A DNA stretch of 23,992 nucleotides from Firm-13 sp964617375 (lineage in GTDB: Bacteria > Bacillota > Clostridia > Saccharofermentanales > Saccharofermentanaceae). Under the pieces are notes generated by a model. It saw only the letters and a program-made list of their open reading frames with translations, ran no database searches and was not told where the DNA came from. This document shows positions 16,315 to 23,960 of the stretch, one piece after another (the first letter of the stretch is position 1; the number at the start of each line of letters is the position of its first letter). The translations under genes were made by a program, and so were the position numbers. Location of the stretch: positions 1 through 23,992 of the forward strand of contig CAZTXQ010000042.1 of assembly GCA_964617375.1 (NCBI GenBank), given 5' to 3'.

Positions 16315-16320
16315 ATTATA
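16315..16320 (-). promoter_or_regulatory. Possible -10 box upstream of the giant surface-protein gene
   Basis: A perfect TATAAT on the minus strand, just after the secA2-like stop codon and about 97 bases before the ATG at 16218. No good -35 is seen 16-18 bases upstream, so it may be weak or chance. If real, the surface protein can be made apart from the SecA gene. Confidence 0.25.
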
Positions 16321-16337
16321 TAAAGCATAATCACATC

Positions 16338-18776
16338 CTAGGATCCCTTTTCCTTCTTGTTCCTATGAAAATAATCGGCCAGCCGATACAGCGCATAAAG
16401 AGGTGCCGATACCGGATTGGAGGATGCGATCAGATCGTTGACCATGCCGAATTGCTCAGTACCGTCATTGACCAGATAGGTTCTCGTCGACGACGGTCCC
16501 TTGATCCCCATTTCGCCGAAATCGATCTTTCCGTCCGATATAACCGCGCGCGAAAAAAGATCGCGAACCGTATCCCTTATATGGTCTTCCAATCCGTCAA
16601 AAGCTTTTACGAGCCGGTTGTTGTAATGCATGAGCGGATCTTCCCGGACCTGGCTCAGCATAAGAACTTCGTCAAGCGCATTTTCGACGAGCGTCAAATA
16701 ATCGGCCCAGCAGAGATTGATCGCATACAGCTCGATGTGTTTGCGCCCCGCCTGATATTCTTCTTCCGAAATCTGTTTCCGGATCTCTGCGCACTTCGCG
16801 GGATCGTATTTTTCGAGCACGGATAAGGAGTCCTTGTCCGTGAGAATCCGCATGCGCTTCTCGTGGACGATCCGGCGGTGGTCCTCGACGAGGATCGAAT
16901 ACTTGGAGAGGGTAATTTTCGCGTCTGTGATCTGCCCTTCCGAGACCCGCTGTGTATGCGCGACCGCGCGTACCGCCGCCCGTCCCGTTACTTCACCGCG
17001 GCCGTCTTCCCGGATATTCTTCGGAAGGCTCTCGCGGAGGCGGTACTTCTGCATCAGATCGTCCTCGAAGGATATGAAGAAGCGGCTTTCACCGGGGTCT
17101 CCCTGTCGCCCGGCACGCCCGCGCAGCTGCTTGTCGATTCGCCGGCTCTCGTGCCGGTTGGTACCGATCACATAGAGGCCGCCTAAATTCTTGACTTCGG
17201 CGTACTGTTCGCCGCTCATGCCGCCCAATCGGATATCAACGCCTCGGCCGGCCATATTGGTCGATATGGTAACGGCGCTTCTTTTTCCGGCGTCGGCGAT
17301 GATTTTCGCTTCTTCCTCGTCGTTCTTGGCGTTCAGGATGCGAAGTTCCGGTATCCGGAACCGGAGTATACCTGAGAGAAGCTCGGATTCGCGGATCGTA
17401 TGTGTGCCGATCAGGATCGGCCGGCCCGTCAGGTGAACCGTCTCAATCTCCTCGCATAATGCGTCAAATTTAGCCTTTGTACTCGCGAAAAGCCGGTCTT
17501 CGTGATCGATGCGTATGCAGGGGATTTCCGGAGGAATGACCGTAACCATTTTCCCGTAGAACTCATAGAATTCGTAGGCTGAGTCAGCCGCTGTGCCGGT
17601 CATTCCGCAGAATTCCGGATAGAAGCGCAGATAATCCCGCAAGGTGATCCGGTTCATCACGAGCCCGTGTTCCTTCGGCGTCAAGCCTTCCTTCAGCTCG
17701 ACGGCTGCCTGCAGGCCGTCCGGCCACTCGCGGTTCTTGTCGACGCGTCCCGTGAATTCGTCGACGAGCTGTACCTCGGAGTTCTTTATGATGTAATCGA
17801 CGTCGCGCTTCAGCAGGAATTCGGCCTGCAGAAAGACATTGATCTTCGACAGGAGATCGTGGTTATTCTCATCATATAGGTTATCGAGACCGAGGCTCTT
17901 CTCGATATAGGCGATTCCTTCTTCGGTCAGCGAGATATTGTTTCCATACTCATCCGTGACGTAGTGAAGATCTTTCCCGCAGCTTCTTACGGTCGCGATC
18001 ATGCGCCGGTCCATGTCCACGAGCGAAGGAATGTCGCCGGAGATGACGAGAGGAATCCGGGCTTCGTCGATCAGGATCGAATCGGCTTCATCCAGGATCG
18101 CAAAATGAAAGGGGCGGCGGCAGATCTGAGCGGCATCGTAGGCCAGGAATTCGCGGAGATAATCGAAACCAGCTTCCTTGGCCGTAAGATACGTGATATC
18201 GGCCGCGTACGCGGCTTTTCGCGCATCGGTATCCGAGGTCTCGCGGATATAGGCGACGGTAAATCCGAGCATCGAATAGACGGGCTCCATCCAGAGGGCG
18301 TCGCGTTTCGCAAGATAATCGTTGAAGGTCAGGACATGGACGCCTTCGCCGGTTAAGGCTTCAAGGCAAGCCGGGAAAACGGCCGCGATGGTCTTGCCCT
18401 CGCCGGTCGGAAGCTCGATCAGCCTTCCCATAGCCATCGCCGTCGAGGCCATCAGCTGCGCATCATGGGGCGTGATCGAAAGCGCGCGTTCGACGGCCGT
18501 GTATACGGCGGCATAGACTTCGGGCAGGAGATCTTCCCGGGCCGCGCCTTCTGTTGCCCGTCTCTTCAGATCGGTCATGATCCGCAGAAGATCCTCCGGC
18601 GTGGCATCCGGAAGGATGTGCTTCTTGATCATCGGCAGGGTTCCTATATATAGACTCAGATTCGATTCGATAAATTTGGAATTTCCCATCTTCTCCATCG
18701 CCTTCATCCGCCGGTCTTTGGCCGAACGGAGCCCTCCCTGAGGAAAGTCCGTGCGTGCGGTATTCCGGCTATCCAT
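16338..18776 (-). CDS. secA2: SecA-family preprotein translocase ATPase, probable accessory SecA2
   Basis: A DEAD-motor protein with SecA signatures. Counting from the upstream TTG at 18791, Walker A is PTGEGKT at 128-134, the YLAKRDALWM segment is at 159-168, and Walker B with the following SecA hallmark, DEADSILIDEAR, is at 234-245. TNMAGRGVDIRLGG and RRIDKQLRGRAGRQGDPGESRFF (helicase motifs V and VI) come later. Roughly 810 residues is short for SecA, and the C-terminal Cys/His zinc-binding SecB/lipid site is missing. Small departures from housekeeping SecA (ELPTGEGKT for MRTGEGKT, DEAD for DEVD, GRGVDIR for GRGTDIK) favour an accessory SecA2. The start is uncertain: no site shows a good ribosome site; I use the first ATG (18776), but ATGs at 18707, 18698 and 18689 fit SecA length better. 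It directly precedes the giant surface protein and may export it. Confidence 0.9.
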   Translation of the reverse strand: MDSRNTARTDFPQGGLRSAKDRRMKAMEKMGNSKFIESNLSLYIGTLPMIKKHILPDATPEDLLRIMTDLKRRATEGAAREDLLPEVYAAVYTAVERALSITPHDAQLMASTAMAMGRLIELPTGEGKTIAAVFPACLEALTGEGVHVLTFNDYLAKRDALWMEPVYSMLGFTVAYIRETSDTDARKAAYAADITYLTAKEAGFDYLREFLAYDAAQICRRPFHFAILDEADSILIDEARIPLVISGDIPSLVDMDRRMIATVRSCGKDLHYVTDEYGNNISLTEEGIAYIEKSLGLDNLYDENNHDLLSKINVFLQAEFLLKRDVDYIIKNSEVQLVDEFTGRVDKNREWPDGLQAAVELKEGLTPKEHGLVMNRITLRDYLRFYPEFCGMTGTAADSAYEFYEFYGKMVTVIPPEIPCIRIDHEDRLFASTKAKFDALCEEIETVHLTGRPILIGTHTIRESELLSGILRFRIPELRILNAKNDEEEAKIIADAGKRSAVTISTNMAGRGVDIRLGGMSGEQYAEVKNLGGLYVIGTNRHESRRIDKQLRGRAGRQGDPGESRFFISFEDDLMQKYRLRESLPKNIREDGRGEVTGRAAVRAVAHTQRVSEGQITDAKITLSKYSILVEDHRRIVHEKRMRILTDKDSLSVLEKYDPAKCAEIRKQISEEEYQAGRKHIELYAINLCWADYLTLVENALDEVLMLSQVREDPLMHYNNRLVKAFDGLEDHIRDTVRDLFSRAVISDGKIDFGEMGIKGPSSTRTYLVNDGTEQFGMVNDLIASSNPVSAPLYALYRLADYFHRNKKEKGS

Positions 18777-18802
18777 ATCATCATATACCAAAACGAGAGA
18801 TT

Positions 18803-18814
18803 GCGATTAATCGC
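18803..18814. promoter_or_regulatory. Perfect 12-bp palindrome upstream of the secA2-like gene
   Basis: GCGATTAATCGC reads the same on both strands and lies 27 bases upstream of the first ATG of the SecA-like gene. It could be a regulator binding site; no matching site was noticed elsewhere in the window. Confidence 0.3.
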
Positions 18815-18879
18815 GGGTGGAAGAGGCGTTGCCGAATGTGAGTAACCCGGCCCTCGCGGAGAGGAATGCAGCTGCACTT

Positions 18880-19215
18880 CACTCTGCCAATTCAGGCGGT
18901 AATCATTGGTGAATAATCCCCGGGTTGACGCGAAGAAAGCAGCCTGAATTGGCTGCTTTGCGATTTCAGGCTGTAATCATTGGTGAATAATCCCCGGGTC
19001 GAGGCGAAGAATGCAGCCTGAATTGGCTGCTTAGCGATTCCAGGCTGTAATCATTGGTGAATAATCCCCGGGTCGAGGCGAAGAATGCAGCCTGAATTGG
19101 CTGCTTAGCGATTCCAGGCTGTAATCATTGGTGAATAATCCCCGGGTCGAGGCGAAGAATGAAGCCTGAATTGGCTGCTTAGCGATTCCAGGCTGTAATC
19201 ATTGGTGAATATCCT
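18880..19215. repeat. 74-bp tandem repeat array with internal hairpins (intergenic)
   Basis: The motif AATCATTGGTGAATA begins at 18901, 18975, 19049, 19123 and 19197, an exact 74-base period. Copies two and three are identical, copy four has one change, copy one has several, and both ends are partial. Each unit holds GCAGCC-TGAATT-GGCTGC (18939-18956 in copy one; changed to GAAGCC in copy four) plus a downstream CAGGCTG that can pair with the same CAGCCTG, giving competing stems. The period is not a multiple of three, so it cannot be a protein repeat in one frame. There are no unique spacers, so it is not a CRISPR. Function unknown. Confidence 0.85.
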
Positions 19216-19544
19216 CTCCGTCGCAGTGAAAGCTACCGCCCGATTAAGCCACCAAGACAGTTTCCTGTATGCGCAACTCGTCCCTCGCAGCAACAGATAC
19301 AACCTGCTCTGCCCGTTTAAATTGTTGGACTGCATGGCCATTAGTTAGCGTCAATTAGAGTCATCCCCTAACAAACATTTTATCTGCACCAAGATGTTAG
19401 ACTTTTGCTCAATATTTTGATGCACTTCGGTTTTTGACAGCCCCTTTTTTGATACAATAAATATATATGCGAACCGGTCCGGCCGGCACGTAAAGCGCTC
19501 GGCCAAGCCTTGAATAAAGTTGACAAACGGCAAGGGGTGACTAC
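19216..19544. other. Non-coding stretch between the repeat array and the flavoenzyme operon
   Basis: No supported gene is seen. The left part is unique sequence after the truncated fifth repeat copy; the right part, from about 19330, is A+T-rich and carries the promoter of the plus-strand operon. No tRNA or known riboswitch shape was recognised. Confidence 0.5.
19434..19462 (+). promoter_or_regulatory. Candidate promoter of the flavoenzyme-AcnX operon
   Basis: A perfect TTGACA (19434-19439) is followed after 17 bases by ATAAAT (19457-19462) in an A+T-rich stretch, about 80 bases before the start codon at 19545. The -10 is only a partial match (three of six), but the overall shape and position fit a sigma-70-type promoter. 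Confidence 0.5.
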
Positions 19545-21818
19545 ATGAAAAAGGATCAGAAAATTCAGGATTTGATTGACGGCTACGGCAATTGGGTGAC
19601 GGAAAAAGACGACAACAAAGCCGGTTTTACCGGCAGGATGAGCATGGATCTCTTCCCCTATGACAGTATGTTTTCGCCGATCCGCGTAAACGGTGTCACG
19701 TTGAAGAACCGCCTCGTGATGGCTCCGATGGGAAACATCGATATGTGCGAGGAGACCGGCCGGCCGAACGACAAAATGCTGCAGTACTTTTTCGCGCGTG
19801 CGAAAGGCGGTGTCGGCCTGATTACGACGGGTCTGATCCCGGTCAGTCACGGAATTGATCCGTCGATTACCGAAATGGGCGGTCTCACCTACTTCCCTCG
19901 CATCGACCGGAGCCGGACCGTTTTTTCCGGCTGGCGCGATCTCGCGCAGGGCGTCCACGCGAACGGCTGCCGTATCTTCATCCAGCTGACGGCGGGGCTC
20001 GGCCGGGTCGGAAACCCTCAGTGCCTGATCAACGAGATGAAGTTCCCCGTCTCCGCTTCGATAAATCCGAATTTCTACATACCGCAGATCCCCTGCCTTG
20101 CGCTGTCGACGGGGAAGCTTAAGAAGATCATCAAAAACGCCGGGCAGGCTACGGCCGACGCTCGCGCGGCAGGTATCGACGGCGTATATCTGCACGGTCA
20201 TGAAGGCTATCTGTTAGAGCAGATGACCAATCCGGCCTTCAACCGCAGAAAGCTCGGCCGCTATTCCGACTGGCAGATGTTCGGACTCGATATGGTCCGC
20301 GAAATGCGCCGGCGCGGTGGTCCCTCCTACCCGATCATGTACCGGATCGACCTGTCGCTCGCGCTGAATGAGACATACGGCGAAGACGGGATGAGTATTC
20401 CGGCCTTAAAGAAATTCAAGAACGGCAGAACCATCGAAGAGACTCTCGAATATATGGAGCACTTAGTCGAAGCCGGCGTCGACATGTTCGACGTGGATCT
20501 CGGCTGCTACGACAACTGGTGGCTCCCTCATCCTCCGGCCGGAATGCCTGCCGGGTGTTTTCTTGATATATCCGAGATCGTCAGGACTCGCTTCCAGACG
20601 AAAAAGATTCTTTCCAACGCGGGGCTTCCCGTACCGGTTGTCGCCGTCGGCAAGCTCGGTTATCCCGACATCGCCGAGAAAGCGCTTCGGGACGGCAAGT
20701 GTGACATGATCATGCTCGGCCGGCCGCTTCTGGCCGATCCGGACTGGCCTGTCAAAGCGTATTCCGGGAACGTGAGCGGCATCCGTCCCTGTATCGGCTG
20801 CCAGGAGGGCTGTATCAACGAATTCGTCGACGGCGGTCATCCCCAGTGCGCGGTGAATCCGAGAAGCGGATTCGAAAATGTGATAGACGAGACCCCGGTC
20901 CCCGCGTCCTTCCCGAAGCGGATCGCCGTTGTTGGCGGCGGCCCTGCCGGCATTACCTTTGCCGTTACGGCCGCAAAACGCGGACACAAGGTGGATCTGT
21001 ACGAGAAAAGCGGTGCAATCGGCGGAAGACTTCTTCCCGGCAGCGTACCGAAAATTAAGTACGAAGTCGCGAACTATCGGAAGTATCTCGAAAAGATTCT
21101 TGCGGAAGCTGTCGCTGAAGGCTCGGTAACGCTTCATCTGAACACGCCGGTCGATCCTGACCAACTGAAGGTCAAAGGCTATGACAGCATTGTTTTCGCT
21201 GTCGGAACGGTCAATGCGGCGCCGAAGCTCCAGGGCATGGAGTCGGCAAAGACCGTCCAGGCCGTAGATCTGCTGTCCGATCCCTCCCGGATCGGCGGCG
21301 CGAAAAATATCGTCGTGATCGGCGGCGGTGTGGTCGGCTGCGAGACGGCATACTGGCTCGCCTACGAACACGGTCTCAAGGTGACAGTCGTCGAGATGCT
21401 CCCGTATCTGATGAAGGGCGTCTGTACCGCCAATCGCGGACACCTGATCTACTACCTGAAAAAAGCAGGTGTCCGCCTTATGAACTGTGCCAAAGTCACC
21501 CGTTTCGAGAATGGCGGCGTGACTGTAAGCCGCAATACGTCGAAAGGCGTCCCCGATCCGTACAATACCTGGCAGCCGATTCTGCCGGAAAATATCGAGA
21601 ACCCGCTCGCTCCGAAGATCGGTGACACCGTGACGGAGGAAACCCTTCCGGCCGATCTCGTCGTACTCGCACTCGGCGGCCGTCCGGACGATCGTCTCAT
21701 CTACCGCGCGCAGGAGATTCACGCAGCGAACGAGCTCTTCAACATCGGCGACAGCTTCGGCGCGGGAAAAGTCCTCGAAGCGACACGCGCGGCCATAACC
21801 CTCGCGTATAAGATCTGA
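19545..21818 (+). CDS. Enoate-reductase-like flavoenzyme (OYE-type FMN barrel, 4Fe-4S, FAD/NAD(P) domains)
   Basis: A 757-residue multidomain oxidoreductase of the 2-enoate reductase / 2,4-dienoyl-CoA reductase / BaiCD-BaiH family. The N-terminal FMN-binding TIM barrel spans about 40-405 (SPIRVNGVTLKNRLVMAPMG, then HGHEGYLLEQMTNPAFNRR, and the enoate-reductase-like CYDNWWLPHPPAG at 321-333). A 4Fe-4S site follows with Cys416, 419, 423 and 435 (CX2CX3CX11C). An FAD-binding Rossmann motif VVGGGPAGI is at 462-470 and an NAD(P) motif VIGGGVVGCE at 591-600. Members pass electrons from NAD(P)H through FAD and the cluster to FMN to reduce an activated C=C bond in the cytoplasm. It is about 90 residues longer than typical members, with a 40-residue N-terminal extension. 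AAGGGGTGA precedes the ATG. Clustered with AcnX subunits 48 bases downstream, it may reduce their product. Substrate unknown. Confidence 0.92.
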   Translation: MKKDQKIQDLIDGYGNWVTEKDDNKAGFTGRMSMDLFPYDSMFSPIRVNGVTLKNRLVMAPMGNIDMCEETGRPNDKMLQYFFARAKGGVGLITTGLIPVSHGIDPSITEMGGLTYFPRIDRSRTVFSGWRDLAQGVHANGCRIFIQLTAGLGRVGNPQCLINEMKFPVSASINPNFYIPQIPCLALSTGKLKKIIKNAGQATADARAAGIDGVYLHGHEGYLLEQMTNPAFNRRKLGRYSDWQMFGLDMVREMRRRGGPSYPIMYRIDLSLALNETYGEDGMSIPALKKFKNGRTIEETLEYMEHLVEAGVDMFDVDLGCYDNWWLPHPPAGMPAGCFLDISEIVRTRFQTKKILSNAGLPVPVVAVGKLGYPDIAEKALRDGKCDMIMLGRPLLADPDWPVKAYSGNVSGIRPCIGCQEGCINEFVDGGHPQCAVNPRSGFENVIDETPVPASFPKRIAVVGGGPAGITFAVTAAKRGHKVDLYEKSGAIGGRLLPGSVPKIKYEVANYRKYLEKILAEAVAEGSVTLHLNTPVDPDQLKVKGYDSIVFAVGTVNAAPKLQGMESAKTVQAVDLLSDPSRIGGAKNIVVIGGGVVGCETAYWLAYEHGLKVTVVEMLPYLMKGVCTANRGHLIYYLKKAGVRLMNCAKVTRFENGGVTVSRNTSKGVPDPYNTWQPILPENIENPLAPKIGDTVTEETLPADLVVLALGGRPDDRLIYRAQEIHAANELFNIGDSFGAGKVLEATRAAITLAYKI

Positions 21819-21866
21819 TCCCCGGCCTTCCGTTCTTTTTAGAGCATATAAGAAAGAGGCGATACT

Positions 21867-23138
21867 ATGGAACTTACCAGAGAACAACAGGACTTACTGT
21901 CCGGCAGCAAGGGTGAGACTCTCGCAAAGGTAATGAAGACACTTGTCATGTACGGCGATGTATTCGGTGCGGAACGCATGGTTCCCGTCACGGGTGCAAT
22001 GGGACATCTCGTCACCAGTTTCGGGCTGTCCGTCATGAAGCCGGTGCAGAAATTGATGCAGGAACTGATCGACGCCGGCGCGTTATCGTCGCAGCCGTTT
22101 ACCGTAGATCCGCGGCCGATGGACAAGAATGTACCGGCCAATCTGATTCAGAATCTGATCTTCAAGGTCATGTATTCCAAGCAGGCGGAGTATGAGAAAC
22201 AGCTCGCGGAGCTTGGTCTTCTGGCCGGCGACGCCTTCACCTGCACCTGCTATATGGATGAGATCGGGAACATCCCCGCCAAAGGCGATGTCCTGAGCTG
22301 GGCCGAAAGCAGTGCCGTCGTCTACGCGAACAGTGTCTTAGGAGCGCGGTCGAACCGCAATTCCGGCATCATCGAGCTGTTCGGAAGCATTATCGGAGAA
22401 GTCCCTTATTTCGGGCTTCTCACGGACGAGGGACGGCGCGCATCCTGGATTGTCGAGCTGAAGACCTCTAAACTCCCTCCCGCACAGCTTCTCGGCAGTG
22501 CGATCGGCCTTAAAGTTATGGAAGACGTTCCTTATATCCGCGGACTGGATTCCCTGCTCGGAAACGAACTCAACGGACGCGTAAAGGATTACCTGAAGGA
22601 CATGGGAGCGGCGACCGCATCGAACGGAGCGGTCGGACTTTTTCACGTCGCGGGACTGACGCCCGAAGCCGTGGAGTCCGGCGAGACACTGATCCGCCCC
22701 GACGCCAGGGTATATGTAATCGATGACGCCGAGCTCGCCCGCGTCAAAAAAAGCTATCCGCTGATCTGGCCGGATCCGGATGCCCGGCCGAAGCTCTGCT
22801 TCATCGGCTGTCCCCATCTGTCCGGCAACCAGCTGCATGACTGGACCGTTAAGTTGTCAGATGCTCTCGCAGCAGCGGGTCGAAAGACCGTTGCCGTACC
22901 GACCGTTTTCACGGCGGCACCGGCCGTCAAGGACTCGTTCGAGAAAACGGAGGATTACAACAAGCTTACTGCGATGAAGGTCATCCTGTCGGACATCTGT
23001 CCTCTGATGTACATGAACAATCCCAAATGCCGGATGATGCCGGTTATCACCAATTCCAACAAGCTTAGAACCTACACGAGCTCCCGCTATTACGATGACG
23101 ATGAAATTCTTCGTTATCTCTCCGAAGGAGGAATCTGA
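21867..23138 (+). CDS. AcnX (aconitase X) type dehydratase, large catalytic subunit
   Basis: A 423-residue protein of the aconitase X catalytic family (formerly DUF521). The hallmark SWAESSAVVYANSVLGARSNR is at 144-164, preceded by TCTCYMDEIGNIP at 125-137. Candidate Fe-S ligands in the C-terminal half are Cys315 (FIGCPHLS), Cys378 (SDICPL) and possibly Cys388 (PKCRM); NSNKLRTY at 397-404 is also typical. Known members dehydrate cis-3-hydroxy-L-proline (LhpI) or, in archaea, phosphomevalonate, using an iron-sulfur cluster as Lewis acid. The subunits here are separate (type II layout), with the small-subunit gene starting two bases after this stop. AGAGG lies before the ATG. Which hydroxy acid is dehydrated cannot be told from sequence; the upstream enoate-reductase-like gene suggests that its product carries a conjugated double bond. 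Confidence 0.92.
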   Translation: MELTREQQDLLSGSKGETLAKVMKTLVMYGDVFGAERMVPVTGAMGHLVTSFGLSVMKPVQKLMQELIDAGALSSQPFTVDPRPMDKNVPANLIQNLIFKVMYSKQAEYEKQLAELGLLAGDAFTCTCYMDEIGNIPAKGDVLSWAESSAVVYANSVLGARSNRNSGIIELFGSIIGEVPYFGLLTDEGRRASWIVELKTSKLPPAQLLGSAIGLKVMEDVPYIRGLDSLLGNELNGRVKDYLKDMGAATASNGAVGLFHVAGLTPEAVESGETLIRPDARVYVIDDAELARVKKSYPLIWPDPDARPKLCFIGCPHLSGNQLHDWTVKLSDALAAAGRKTVAVPTVFTAAPAVKDSFEKTEDYNKLTAMKVILSDICPLMYMNNPKCRMMPVITNSNKLRTYTSSRYYDDDEILRYLSEGGI

Positions 23139-23139
23139 T

Positions 23140-23589
23140 ATGAGAACCTTTCACGGACGCCCCGTAGTTCCGGGCTCGGCAAAGGCCGAAGCTCTCGTAT
23201 CCCATACCGGCTTCAATACGCTGGCCAGTTTCCAGAAAAGCCTGATGTCCGGCGACAAGAAAGCGACTTGCTCCGATCAGAATAACGCGGATCTCTACGG
23301 AAAGCCGATGTTTGGCAAAGCACTCTGCATGCCGCAGACGATCGGATCGACGACGGGCGGCATGGTCATGTACTGTGCGTCACAGCTCGGTCAGCAGGCC
23401 GCATGTCTTCTGTTCTCGGGTCCGATCGATTCTCTCGCGGCGGCGGGAGCGATCCTATCCGATGTATGGACCGACGTACATATGCCGACGGTCGACAATC
23501 TCGGCCCCGAGTTTCTGGATTTCGTTAAAACCGGTATGACAGTCACTGTCGAAGAGGACGGCACCGTAATGGTTGACGACGGAAAATAA
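23140..23589 (+). CDS. AcnX (aconitase X) type dehydratase, small swivel subunit
   Basis: A 149-residue protein of the AcnX swivel-domain family (formerly DUF126), the partner of the large subunit just upstream. It begins with the typical GRPVVPGSAKAEALVSHTGFN and includes GKALCMPQTIGSTTGGMVMY, where the family's active-site serine region (usually GS-S/T-x-G) sits at the phosphate/carboxylate pocket, followed by the FSGPIDSLAAAGAILSD segment. The ATG at 23140 lies eight bases after GGAGG and two after the large-subunit stop, so the two are coupled; an in-frame upstream ATG at 23095 is inside the large-subunit gene and lacks a ribosome site. The last ten residues (DGTVMVDDGK) are echoed out of frame just after the stop by a 31-bp duplication. 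The length is normal or slightly long for the family. Confidence 0.9.
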   Translation: MRTFHGRPVVPGSAKAEALVSHTGFNTLASFQKSLMSGDKKATCSDQNNADLYGKPMFGKALCMPQTIGSTTGGMVMYCASQLGQQAACLLFSGPIDSLAAAGAILSDVWTDVHMPTVDNLGPEFLDFVKTGMTVTVEEDGTVMVDDGK

Positions 23590-23619
23590 CGGTAAAATCA
23601 TGGTTGACGAGGGAAAACA
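23558..23619 (+). repeat. 31-bp imperfect tandem duplication at the end of the AcnX small-subunit gene
   Basis: The stretch beginning ACGG at 23558 is repeated from 23589, with about 24 of 31 bases matching and an 11-base identical core (ATGGTTGACGA). Because 31 is not a multiple of three, the second copy encodes the same kind of peptide (DGKIMVDEGK) in the +1 frame. It looks like slippage or a duplication that moved the stop codon. Confidence 0.6.
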
Positions 23620-23761
23620 GGCTGTTTCAAAACGAATGCTTTGTCGCACGCTCGTTGGCGCGAAGCTGGCTAAAACTCGTCACTTGACAATGATCTACGA
23701 AATCAGTCATTTCGGCTTTCTTATATATCTGCCATTGAGTAGATTATTTCATTTATCATTG

Positions 23762-23803
23762 ATTACCCACCATTTTAGTCAAAAGCCTAATTTGGTGGGT
23801 AAT
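23762..23803. repeat. Inverted repeat of an 18-bp motif (possible mobile-element end)
   Basis: ATTACCCACCA (23762-23772) is perfectly inverted at 23793-23803, and the match extends to 16 of 18 bases per arm (23762-23779 and 23786-23803). A third, degenerate copy seems to follow near 23814-23834. Several short related repeats close together are seen at the ends of some insertion sequences, for example the IS21 family, but no transposase is visible in the window. Confidence 0.5.
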
Positions 23804-23919
23804 TTTAGGTCAAGTCCAAATTTGTGTGTAAATTCAAAAACCTACATAATGTCAGTCTTGACTATGCTGCCTTTATCGCTGTCAACTGCTCTAGCGCAAT
23901 GCTTCTCAGTTTCGGGAAT

Positions 23920-23960
23920 GCACATACGAAATGGGCTTCCAGACGTGGTTTCGTATGTGC
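23920..23960. repeat. Perfect 12-bp inverted repeat near the right edge
   Basis: GCACATACGAAA (23920-23931) is perfectly inverted at 23949-23960, with a 17-base loop. No U tract follows on either strand. It may be an RNA hairpin, a protein-binding site or part of a mobile element that continues beyond the window. Confidence 0.55.

Noticed and set aside
18880..19215. CRISPR array
   Set aside because: The units are near-identical over their full 74 bases, with no unique spacers and no cas genes nearby.
19105..19341. Small minus-strand open frame (78 codons) reading through the 74-bp array
   Set aside because: The period is not a multiple of three, so the frame is not kept between copies; no ribosome site is seen.
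19380..20201. Minus-strand open frame of 273 codons across the start of the flavoenzyme operon
   Set aside because: It overlaps the operon promoter and the first 650 bases of a well-supported gene on the other strand, and shows no known domain.
20463..21887. Long minus-strand open frame (474 codons) opposite the flavoenzyme gene
   Set aside because: It is antisense to a gene with clear FMN, Fe-S and FAD motifs, its product is unrecognised and His/Arg/Asp-rich, and such frames are expected from the strong G/C third-position bias.
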